A DNA stretch of 64,000 nucleotides from Plecoglossus altivelis (taxonomy: Eukaryota > Chordata > Actinopteri > Osmeriformes > Plecoglossidae), in assembly GCA_036571765.1 (NCBI GenBank), contig BROE01000019.1:10628199-10692198 (forward strand), given 5' to 3'. Each line of letters starts with the position of its first letter. The first letter of the stretch is position 1. Made by a program: the position numbers and the translations under genes. Shown here piece after piece: positions 35,849 through 47,800 of this stretch. The notes beneath the pieces are model-generated. The model saw only the letters and a list, made by a program, of their open reading frames with translations. It ran no database searches and was not told the DNA's origin.

Positions 35849-38800
35849 ACACTGTGCTATCAAAGCCACACTTTGCCTGACCTTGATAAAAACAATACTA
35901 GTACAAGGGAGTGGTATTCCTAAGGTCTCTCTAAACAACAATCGAAATATAATTCGTGGTGTTTTCCCATGGTGACAAGCTGAGGTAGATGAGGCATGTT
36001 GTGTGTGTCACAGCAGCAAGGTGGCAACCACCCTACATCTCCAAGCATCTCATCTCATCTCAAAGAGGAGTCTTGCCACAGATCGCCCCGCTGCATAATG
36101 CATGTCATTAAAAAGCATCATTCACCAACACCAAGAAGACGACAACAAAATACCAAGATCGCCAACTGAGCTTGTGAGGACATTTATTCACTTGACTGAA
36201 CGCTTCCTTTGAATGTTTCTCTCTTCAATTCAAATACAAGACGAAGGTTGGAAAAGGCCAAGGAAATGGAGCCAAACAGAACCCTGCATTGAATGGATTT
36301 CATTTCTTCACAGTAAACACAAGGTAGAGTTTTACAATCCAGCAGGTTTGACATGGAAACTCTTACATTTCTCTAAAGCATCATAATCTCAGCCTTAAGA
36401 ATTCACAGGTACTGCAGAGGAAACACACACACCCATAATTATCTCCAGCGTTTCGTCCGTGTCTCTTCACGAGAGCTCTGAAGGGTTCATCACCATGTGA
36501 TCCGACCCAGTGATGCACATGGATAATCTTTATACAGGAGTAAATCTGGCCGTAAGACGAGCAATGCGGAGCTCTGCTGCGATAAGCCCTTATGGGGGCA
36601 AAGCTGTTAATTTCCCTGTCCTTTATTCAGGGCTACGGAACCCTCAAAGATGTGGGTCAATGTGCTGCCTTATCCAGAGAGAGGAAGAGAGAGAAGGGGG
36701 GGAGAGAGAGAGAGAAGGGGGAGAGAGAGAGAAGGGTGAGAGAGAGAGAAGGGTGAGAGAGAGAAAAAGGTGAGAGAAGGGTGAAAGAGAGAGAGTGTAG
36801 AGGGAGAGAGAGAAAGTGGAGAGAGAGAAATAGAGGGGAGGAGAGAGAGGTGAGAGAGAAACAGAGACAAAGGGGGGGAGAGAAGAATAGAGGGGAGGAG
36901 AGAGGTGAGAGAGAGAGACAAAGGGGGGGAGAGAAAAATAGAGGGGAGGAGAGAGAGAAGGGAGAGGAAAAGAGAAGGGAGGAGAGAGAAAGAGATGCTG
37001 TAGGGCATATCTCAGCAGCTTTTCTGAAGGTTAGCCAGCCTCAGCATTTTTACAACTTTTGGTGAGAACTTAATAAAGGTGGTTTCCTGTGGCAAGGTCC
37101 TGGAGCTCAGAGTAATTGCTCTTGGTGTCGGAGTGAGAAACCAGCCACCAGAACAGACACAGTCTTCTACCAGAACAGGCAGTCTTCTACCAGATCAGGC
37201 AGTCTTCTACCAGAACACAGGCAGTCTTCTACCAGATCAGGCAGTCTTCTACCAGAACACAGACAGTCTTCTACTAGAACAGGCAGTCTTCTACGAGAAC
37301 ACAGACAGTCTTCTACTAGAACAGGCAGTCTTCTACCAGAACAAAGGCAGTCTTCTACCAGAACACAGACAGTCTTCTACTAGAACAGGCAGTCTTCTAC
37401 CAGAACAGGCAGTCTTCTACCAGAACACAGACAGTCTTCTATCAGAACACAGACAGTCTTCTACCAGAACAGGCAGTCTTCTATCAGAACACAGACAGTC
37501 TTCTACTAGAACAGGCAGTCTTCTACCAGAACAGGCAGTCTTCTACCAGAACAAAGGCAGTCTTCTACCAGAACACAGACAGTCTTCTACCAGAACACAG
37601 GCAGTCTTCTACCAGAACAGACAGTCTTCTACCAGAACAGGCAGTCTTCTACCAGATCAGGCAGTCTTCTACCAGAACAGACAGTCTTCTACCAGAACAC
37701 AGGCAGTCTTCTACCAGACCAGACAGTTTTCTACCAGAACACAGACAGTCTTCTACCAGAACAGGCAGTCTTCTACCAGAACACAGACAGTCTTCTACTA
37801 GAACAGGCAGTCTTCTACCAGATCAGGCGGTCTTCTACCAGAACAGGCAGTCTTCTACCAGAACAAAGGCAGTCTTCTACCAGAACAGGCAGTCTTCTAC
37901 CAGAACACAGACAGTCTTCTACCAGAACAGGCAGTCTTCTACCAGATCAGGCAGTCTTCTACCAGAACAGACAGTCTTCTACCAGAACACAGGCAGTCTT
38001 CTACCAGACCAGACAGTTTTCTACCAGAACACAGACAGTCTTCTACCAGAACAGGCAGTCTTCTACCAGAACACAGACAGTCTTCTACTAGAACAGGCAG
38101 TCTTCTACCAGATCAGGCGGTCTTCTACCAGAACAGGCAGTCTTCTACCAGAACAAAGGCAGTCTTCTACCAGAACAGGCAGTCTTCTACCAGAACAGGC
38201 AGTCTTCTACCAGAACACAGGCAGTCTTCTACCAGACCAGACAGTCTTCTACCAGAACAGACAGTCTTCTACCAGAACACAGACAGTCTTCTACCAGAAC
38301 AGGCAGTCTTCTACCAGAACACAGGCAGTCTTCTACCAGATCAGGCAGTCTTCTACCAGAACACAGGCAGTCTTCTACCAGAACAGGCAGTCTTCTACCA
38401 GAACACAGACAGTCTTCTACCAGACCAGACAGTCTTCTACCAGAACAGACAGTCTTCTACCAGAACACAGACAGTCTTCTACCAGAACAGGCAGTCTTCT
38501 ACCAGAACACAGACAGTCTTCTACCAGATCAGGCAGTCTTCTACCAGAACACAGGCAGTCTTCTACCAGAACAGGCAGTCTTCTACCAGAACACAGACAG
38601 TCTTCTACCAGATCAGGCAGTCTTCTACCATAACACAGACAGTCTTCTACTAGAACAGGCAGTCTTCTACCAGATCAGGCAGTCTTCTACCAGAACAGGC
38701 AGTCTTCTACCAGAACACAGACAGTCTTCTACCAGAACAGGCAGTCTTCTACCAGATCAGGCAGTCTTCTACCAGATCAGGCAGTCTTCTACCAGAACAG

Positions 38801-41800
38801 GCAGTCTTCTACCAGAACACAGACAGTCTTCTACCAGATCAGGCAGTCTTCTACCAAAACACAGACAGTCTTCTACCAGAACAGGCAGTCTTCTACCAGA
38901 ACAGGCAGTCTTCTACCAGAACACAGACAGTCTTCTACTAGAACAGGCAGTCTTCTATTAGATCAGGCAGTCTTCTACCAGAACACAGACAGTCTTCTAC
39001 TAGAACAGGCAGTCTTCAACCAGAACACAGACAGTCTTCTACCAGAACAGACTCAGTCGTCTAACAGAACACAGACACAGTCTTTTAACAGAAAAGACAC
39101 AGTCTGTCGACCACAACCAACAGAGCAGACAGACAGGCTGGAATAGGAACAGAGATACCAGAGCAGACAGACAGGCTGGAATATGAACACAGATACCAGA
39201 GCAGACAGACAGGCTGGAATATGAACACAGATACCAGAGCAGACAGACAGGCTGGAATAACAGCCTCAAGCTCTATTGAGTGGGATCATTCAACCGCTGA
39301 GGCCAGTTAATCATGGACTGAACGTCTCAAAGGAAATCTTCTCTCCTTATCAGTCTGCTCCACTTTTATAGGTCACACTTTATATATATATTTATATCCT
39401 TTTCATACTCATGGGCAAATTATTAATCAGTTAGTTGTTAAGATGTTAGTGTAGGATTATGCAATCACTTCATCAGGTTCAGTTCTATCATAATTTTTGC
39501 TACATTTTACATTGAGGGTTCAAGTCAGACCACATGTCTGTGACCATGTACATTCGTGCGTTAGACATCGTTTCCAGTGAGAGAGAACACAGTCTTTAAA
39601 GTAGTAAGTTTCCCAGATATGGCTCCATCCTATTCCTATAAACTATGAAACTAACTATGAAAAAAATCAATCATGATCTTCACAAGGAGAAATGTTTTGT
39701 CTAAGACCAGTTTCTAGCTCATGGATGAGAAACGAAAACCATCACGTGACGAATGTATCAAGGTAAGAACAGCGCTTGTGGCTTCGTTTCCACTCACCTG
39801 GGAGATGTCCATGCGGGAATCGCAGCTTAAAGGCTGAGTGGACGTCAGACCGTTCGAACCAATCACGGTTGAGATCACCCCTTCTCCGTTTATCTTGCGA
39901 ATCATAGTTCCATCCACGAAGAACACCAGCCCTTGTTTGTCCACCGCAATTCCTGGTGACACAAACAGGGGGCGTAGTAGTTCATTTCTTTCCGCATTTA
40001 AATGATGCAAACTAAACCAATCTTTACATCAGAGGAGGCCTTCTGAAACGACACTGTGCAGCGGTGGGACCTGGGGAGGAAGCGACAGTGAGTGTCACTA
40101 GTTTTCTCTCTCACATCATTCAGGAATGACTTCCTCCTTATTAACAGCTCACTGGCAGAGCTGCAGTTATCACAGTCCTCCAGTTAAACGGTAGCAGTAT
40201 TAGTAATAGTGTTAGTAGTAGCTGTATTAATAGTAGTAGCAGCATTAGTAATGATATTAGTAGTAGCTGTGTTAGTAGTAGTATCATAGTAGTAGCAGAA
40301 TAATAATAACAATAATTAATATTATTATTAGTAGTAGTAGTAAATGGTAGAAGTATTAGTAGTTGTATTAGTAGTAGTACTGTAGTAGCAGTAGTAGTAG
40401 TTGTAGTAATAGCAGCAGCAGTATTAGTAGTAGTAAAAGTGGTAGTATTAATAGTAGTAGCAGGTATTTTATCGATCCCAAGGAGAAATTGCAGAAAAAC
40501 ACGGACAGAATTAGTTGTTTGTTGTTGGCAGTCCTGATAGCCCTGTACTGAAGATGTGTTGGAAGTGTTTCCAAACGAGGTGAATAATTCGTATTGGAAG
40601 CTTTCCATAAGGCTCCGAAACACAAAGCCTGCTCAGACACTGAGCCCCGTTACCGAGAAACAGATCGCCCCCGACTCAGTTCAGAGGTATTCGGATATCA
40701 GGCACTGTGGAAGAGCGAGATGTGGACCACTTCGCTTCCTTCTTCATCATCACAGTCTTCTACTCAGAGAGAAGTACAGCGTACGATAGCAGACCCAATT
40801 AATTTAATCAAGTGTCGAGGTATTATCTGATGAGATTTGCACTACAACTCACAGCCTCCGGAGCTCACAGGGTCGTTCAGACACCAAAACCCAAGCTACT
40901 GGCTGGCTTCGTTCTTCGGCGCTCTCCCAGGCCTGTGAATGAACCAGCTTTAACCGGCTTAGACCGGCTTACATCCCTAAAACCAATTTTGACATTTCAG
41001 TTTTGGGGAAAAAAAAAAAACATTCAAGGGAGAGACTTGGCTAGTTGCAGAACACATCACGCTTCATCCTCCGTAATTGTGCTCAATTGAGACAGAAAGA
41101 TAACAAAAACACTATGGTAAACATAACATCGGTGAAAACACGTCTCTGTCCCGTAACTGAAAAGCAGCTAAGTGGCCACAGTGTCACTCGTGATATGATT
41201 TGACAGAAAACGGGCCAGCTCAGGTGAAATGACAGGTAAAAAAAAAAGAAAAAAAGAAGATTCGGATCTGTGTTCCGACCAGAACCATCACAGTTGGACG
41301 GTCCGTGTCAAGTGTTGATCTACAACATCAATCCCAGAACACAGGCCGGTCATCAATCCCTCCGTCAGGAAGGTCACGGTCGACCTCCTGTCGGACCACG
41401 GCGTTCGGTAAGCCTGCTGGGGCCGCGGGAAGCACGCGACACCTCTGAGACCGGCCTTGGACCGGCAGGCTTTACGTACATGGTCACATCATGTTTACAC
41501 CAAGCCCTCCAGGCTAGTGAAGACTACTCTCCTGCCAGTGAATATACCACGCGCACACACACACGCACGCACGCACACACACACACACACACACACGTAT
41601 GCACACACACACGCACACACGTACGTACGCACACACACACACACAGGCCCGCAAACTCTTAGACACTCACTCACTCACTGACTGACTGACTGATTGACTG
41701 ACTGACTCACCAGAGAAACCAATTTAGGGGGACAACTCGCATCAAAGAATGATCCATTCTGATCGATGCTGTGTTGGTGGACAGTATGGACAGGAAGGTA

Positions 41801-44800
41801 AGGGTCTGTTGATGTGGTCATGCAAGAAGGCTCTGCTACCAACACAAGCAATACTACATTATATAACTCGACATTTACAACATAGAAATGAGGAAAAAGG
41901 TTAACAATTCTCAATACACTAGCAATGCTACACTAGAGAATTTGTTTGTTTTTTCTTCATTTTTCCTGAGAGTTCTTTGTTGAGGAACTAGCTTGGTTTA
42001 GGTGTGGTTCAATGGGCGTACGTGAAGCCCTCAATCACATGGTTTCTACGAAGAGCTGTACACATATGATTTGATGTGATTTAATACTACAGGGTGGAAA
42101 TTATTGCAATTGACGTCAGATGTCTTAATAGTACGACTTTAGATAAATCGTTCAACATCGCGATATTTACAAAATCAGAAGCTCAAACTGCTTGAAAAGT
42201 CAGACATGGTTGTTTATGGACGTACCTCGTCATTCGGTTTAATTACATGACATATTACCCTCATCATCTGGTTAATTATGCATGTTGTGGGATGCTAAGT
42301 GTTCCCCCTCCTACCCTTCTGAGTGTCCCAAATAAGGCGAGATCAGAAATAGCGTTCAGCAAAAACCCCACACTACACGAAACCATCAATTAATGAGATG
42401 AAAAACATGTTTGGACTAATCCGATTCGATCTAATTAGAATCCCCAAAACGAAACACCTCAAAGTGGCGCAGGGCGAGCGAGAGAGAGAGAGATACGAGC
42501 CGTCGATGCTCGTGTTTACGTTCTGCCTTGTGTGGGTTTCCATGTTACGGGTAGATAGCCTGGTTTGGGGGAGGACAATCATGACTGCATTGGACCAGAG
42601 CTGCTGATGGGAGTATTGAACCAGGCAGCTCCTCAGACTAAAAGTCTTCTCCAGTTTCCACCTACTGAGAGAAACCGCTGAACTAAAGCCGAGGCAAGAT
42701 GCGTTCCCCAGCGTTGTCTGAGGTTACACAGTCCTCTCAGGGGCAAGGCAGGAATGTCTGTGAAGCACGAGGCCTAAAAGCACTGTGTACGTAAACACAC
42801 AAATGGTAAACCTAGAAATGTTTACAAAGCAGTGACTTGGGAAAATGATCACTGGCTAAGAAAATAATGATTGCCTACAGTAAATACAGGACTTACAGTA
42901 ACTGAGGCAAAGATTTAAAGTACCGAGAAGTCGCTAATCTGATGTGGTTACCCAACAGGACTACAGCATTGAGTAGTCAATAAAAATAATAATAGTTTCC
43001 ATTTCCATTAGGGCGAAGGATGGGCCAGGTTCCTATGTTTGACTAAGAATGACTAAGAATATAAAGATGATGAAACGTTTTACATTGACTGATTAGATCT
43101 TCTGTTGATTTCCACCATAATGACGTTACTGAACCCTCCAAACGTGGGCAAGGTTGGTTACCTTTGCTGCCGAAGGAGGGAAAAAAAAACAGGTTATTGA
43201 TGACCCAGACACAAAGACCGCTACATCAGATGCCAGGAGTCAAAAGCTGTTACCCAGGGGACCATGTAAAATTTCCCAGGACAAGCTTATGTATGTGGAT
43301 ACCCTGGGGACAGAGTGGAATTCAGATGATGAATTGACCGGCTACAATGTCTGACCCAGCGATAATACCTCATCCGATGTATTTAATGAAATAAAGATGG
43401 AAAAACATTAATTTTCAGGAGAAGCTGTTGACCCCAATCCATCTCTCGATGATCACCGCTGTTCGGGTGAGACGTCCTGTAGTTCTGTAATCACAAGAGC
43501 CAGACTGAGCTAAGCTAGGCAGGCTGAGCTAAGCTAAACTGGGCTGAGCTAGGCTAACATAAACTAGCCTGGGCTGAAAAAGACTGGGTTAGGCTAGGCT
43601 GGGGCTGAGATAGGCTGGGGCTTTGATTATGGTTTAGCTCTTTAGGCTAGGCAAGGGCTCAGCTAGGCTAGGCTAAACGTAATCTAGGCTAGGATGAAAT
43701 TGGAGCAGAGCTAGGTTAAACTAAGATAGCCTAGGCTGAGAAAGACTGGGTTAGGCTAAACTAATCCTGAGCTTGGCTAGGCTAGAATTGGAGCAGAGCT
43801 AGGCTAAGCTAAAATAGCCTAGGCTGAGAAAGACTGGGTTAGGCTAAGATAACCCTGAGCTAGGCTAACATAGAATTGTAGCAGAGCTAGGCTAAGCTAA
43901 GATAGCCTAGGCTGAGAAAGACTGGGTTAGGCTGAGCTAACCCTGAGCTAGGCTAGAATTGTAGCCGGGCTAGGCTAGGACACCACTCGATGGGCGGTGG
44001 CTGCCTCCCCCCAGCCAGTCGCTCCACATCAGAGAGTCTGATCTGCTGGTTCTGCCTGAGTGTGCGTGCCTTCACACACGGCTGCTCCTGCCACTTTCAC
44101 GCACGCCTCCTCATTAAAGGAGCCCTGCTAGCCTGCATGCTGGCTCACAAAGATAAAACACAGCCAAGGCGACCTATGAAATGATTGCACGGACAGCTCT
44201 TGTTCTCCAGAGAGGCCGTTCGTGTGGCAGCTTGAATCCGGTTCCTCGCGGGAGGTCGATAATTGGCCATACATGTTGGAGATGAGACCTGCCACAGACG
44301 TGGTCGAGAAGGATTCTGACTATCAAACACTTTCGAAATGAAATATTATCGTTGCAAGCTACACGTGCATACTTGGTTTAACTAATTTTGCTGTGTTGGA
44401 AAAATAGTCCCTGGCGGACACAAAGGCATTTATTATACTGAAGATTGACTGTACTGAAGAACACCCCTTGAGGTAACAGCTCAGGATATGACGCGAGGGC
44501 AGCATGAATACTGGTACAAATACTTTTGTGAAGGGCATCCTGAAGTATTGATACGCTGTTTGCTAAACATTGTGGCCCACTTAAGACGAACACAGGTTGA
44601 CCTACATCGGTTGGATAAAACCTCCAAGTACTAATCATGAAGCAAACGCTGATGCCTTTTATAGTCAAGCAGTTTCTACTGCAAAGTCATGGAAATACTT
44701 AATCAATGCTTTGTGTGTTGCTGTGGGGTTTTTTTAAAGGTGGTAATTGATCCATCTGCATATATTCGATCAATAGGAATCCAGTGCTGACAGTTAAACA

Positions 44801-47800
44801 AACAGAGTTAGGTTACTAAACAGGCTTTGCCTTCCTACAAGAGAGAACATCACAAACTGGGAGATACCTTGATTATTATCTTAAAATGACAGATACAGTT
44901 AACATTTTTAACAATTTTTTTTACAATAGATGTTTTTTGTGAGGCACGACATTTCGTTCCACTGTATGCCCCCGCATGTAGGGGAATGACAATAAAGCAC
45001 AACTTGAACTTGAACTTAACATCTTAGATTACACCAGATGATCATTTATAAGCAACAAATATATTTTATGAAGTCGTCGTTGGGATGTATTTTTCGTTTG
45101 AACGTAAAATGACCTTCTAAGGGTTTGTCATAGATAGTGGTGTTATAAGAGGTAACTGCAGTTGAGTCCTATGGTACTATAACACTGTAAAACAGGCAGG
45201 ACAGACAATACTACATCATGTTTCAGAGAAGTATTTTGTATACTTATTTCTTTCATAATCCGTTTCGCATCTAAATCACAATTTATTTTTCCATATAAAT
45301 GGAGAAAGACAAGAAATTCTTCCGAATTGAGCGCGTGTGAAGGTGCTCCAAACCGACTGAATCCAGATGGTTACATATTCACAAGATGTAGTTTATTACT
45401 CTAAGTACCCCACTTTCATCTTTTGAGGCAAGATGTCCTGAAAAGCACATTATTTCGAGTACACCTAAAGGAGATTTCCTAATCTTGTGAACCTGGATGT
45501 CAGGTTCATACAAATCATGAGACACCACTTTTATCTTCCGTTTAAAAGCTTCCTTTTACCCTTAAAAGCCTTAGTCACTTTCACATGCCCTGTGTGTAAA
45601 AGCCTCTTGGTAATCAACTTATTTTCTGCTTAGATGCACCTCTCGGATGGTATCATTGGGTTTGCAGTAATCTAATGGGCTGACCTCTTTCCAGGGATGT
45701 CCTGTCTTCCTGAACGACTCCAGAACTCTTCTCTCTTCTCCCCCAACGGTATGATAACACTTGATGTGAGAGATCTGGGTACCGTTGCGTTGTTCTCACC
45801 AGGGTCACATGGTGCTAATCAACACCTCTCTCTACTACCTTTAGGTTCTGCCAGTCTGAGCAATCAGCAGTTTCCTGTTTGCCGTGATACTCAGTTGCAG
45901 CTAAGAAATTTTTTATTTTTTACTTTTTCCGAATACATGTCTACAATCTACTTGCAGAGTATTCCGCGGTGTTTCGAAACCATCTTTGGACCATCGACTT
46001 AACCCAGACAACGTAGGGAAAAAGATCCACAAAAAGCCTCAGTTCGGAGTGTTCACGCCCTCCCCTGTCAATCAAGAATCTTGACAGGCTAGCGAAAGAA
46101 GAATCCCAATCTTGCTGACATTGACAGATCATCGGATAAAGACCCGCCAGCACACCTAATTGATTCACTGCTTGATTTAGCAAAAAGTACGCCGAAGCCA
46201 TCTTTCATAATCTAGCTCGTTCCTCCGTCTGTCTTGAAGAGCTAAAAAATAATTAATAAAGCGTTCCACCAGCCGCTCACGGGCTAATGACCTGGGTTAC
46301 GTTAGGCGCTCCTGTTAGGTGAGATGTCACTGTATACCGCGAGTGCTGCTAAGCAGGGTTAACAGCGTGGAAAGTACACGGACGCCAGGCTTCGTTTCGC
46401 TGCTGGATGTTGGTTCATCGACTGTAAGACAGTTTGAAGGGCATAACGATTTAAAGACAGGGCGATGACGTTTTACACGCACTTGGAGGGCCGCAGTGAT
46501 TCGTTTCACAAATGTGCGTCCCCCAACATGGACACCTCTTGTGTCTAACACGCCAACGGAGCTTTCCACGCTGAATGAACCAAACAAGCAGAAATAATAG
46601 AGTTCACGGTGGAGAGGTCTGTGGATGTGATTTACGTCTTCCAAAAAAAATGACACCATTTCAGAATAAAAGCAGGATCTTGGCCACGGAGAGCAAGCCA
46701 CAGCCAAGACGCTGACAACAGGATAAGCATAATTCTAACCTTAGTTTCTAAGTGCTCGATTTATGCATTCCAACAACAGAACAGCATAAACCGCCTAAAC
46801 GATATCTAACTGCAGAGTCGGGGTGACAGTGATGAACTGTTTCAGTGGTTTCATGGTTCAGAGAGCGATTATAATTAATAGTTCTAATGTTTTATGTGGT
46901 GCCTGGAGACTGTGAAAACTGTAGGACCGAGGAGGGTGTCAATACAACATCAATATCAATGAACAGCTGGGAAGACTGCACCAATCAACTGCACCAGCTG
47001 CACAATGACTGCATCTGTATCTGCGACACGCAGTAACGCTCATTACTCCTGAAGGTTAATGCTACGCGGGCACGCGGATCCATCCTGGATGATGTACGAC
47101 AAGCTACGTCGAACCACTCCCAGACCAGCTTCCTGATTTAGGAACGGTTCCATCCAGCTTGTACAGTAACAGCTTCGGTTTGAATCGTCTGTGGGGGGGT
47201 TTCGTTTAGCCGTGGGCCCCGGTAGTCGATCAACTAGCGGGGAAGGCGTTACGTGCTGCTACGGAGGAGCGCTGGTGAGTGCGAGGAAATCGTGAGTCAC
47301 TTCCTGGATGTGTGAAGGACTGTGATCCAGCCACTGTGTGTTATCACCTGATAAAGGCATTACTGTGGAGCCTGCAGGGCCATGCAATCCGGCTATTGTG
47401 CTGTGGAGGAGCAGTAGAATTCATTTCCATTGCTGCCATACGGGGCTGTGTGGTCCTAGCTAAGCTGGACCTGCCCAGCAGATAAGAGGGTGGGGGATGG
47501 GGGGGAGGAGGGAATGAAATGGGAATTAATGGTGTCTCAGTGCCTGATCCAGAACATCGTGGCCTGGCTGAAGCCAGTCGAAATCATTTGCCCACATTGC
47601 TGTGAGCCTAATTTGGCTCTGACACATATTAACTGAGGAGAGGGGGAATTTTGAGGCCGGAAAAATGAAGAGACACTCTGTTTGAACTTCCACGCCTGCT
47701 GTGTTTGAGGACAGACGAGGAACGCATCATCACTGGTGGACAAAATCCTCACCTTCTAAACCTTTTTTCAAGGGCGTTATATTGACACGGCAAAGGTATG

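Larger units (their letters stand above)
33645..39797 (-). other. tenm1: tenm1 intron rich in tandem repeats
   Basis: 6.1 kb without an exon. It holds a purine array (34866-35700), GT and GA repeats, the 20/22-bp minisatellite (37156-39050) and a 38-bp minisatellite. Confidence 0.85.

Noticed and set aside
37079..37801. 240-codon frame of SLLPEQAVFYQN-like repeats
   Set aside because: Translation of the 20/22-bp minisatellite; no start context, no splice links, and no frame across most of the array.
37156..39050. CRISPR array
   Set aside because: Units are contiguous and all alike, without unique spacers, in a vertebrate intron.
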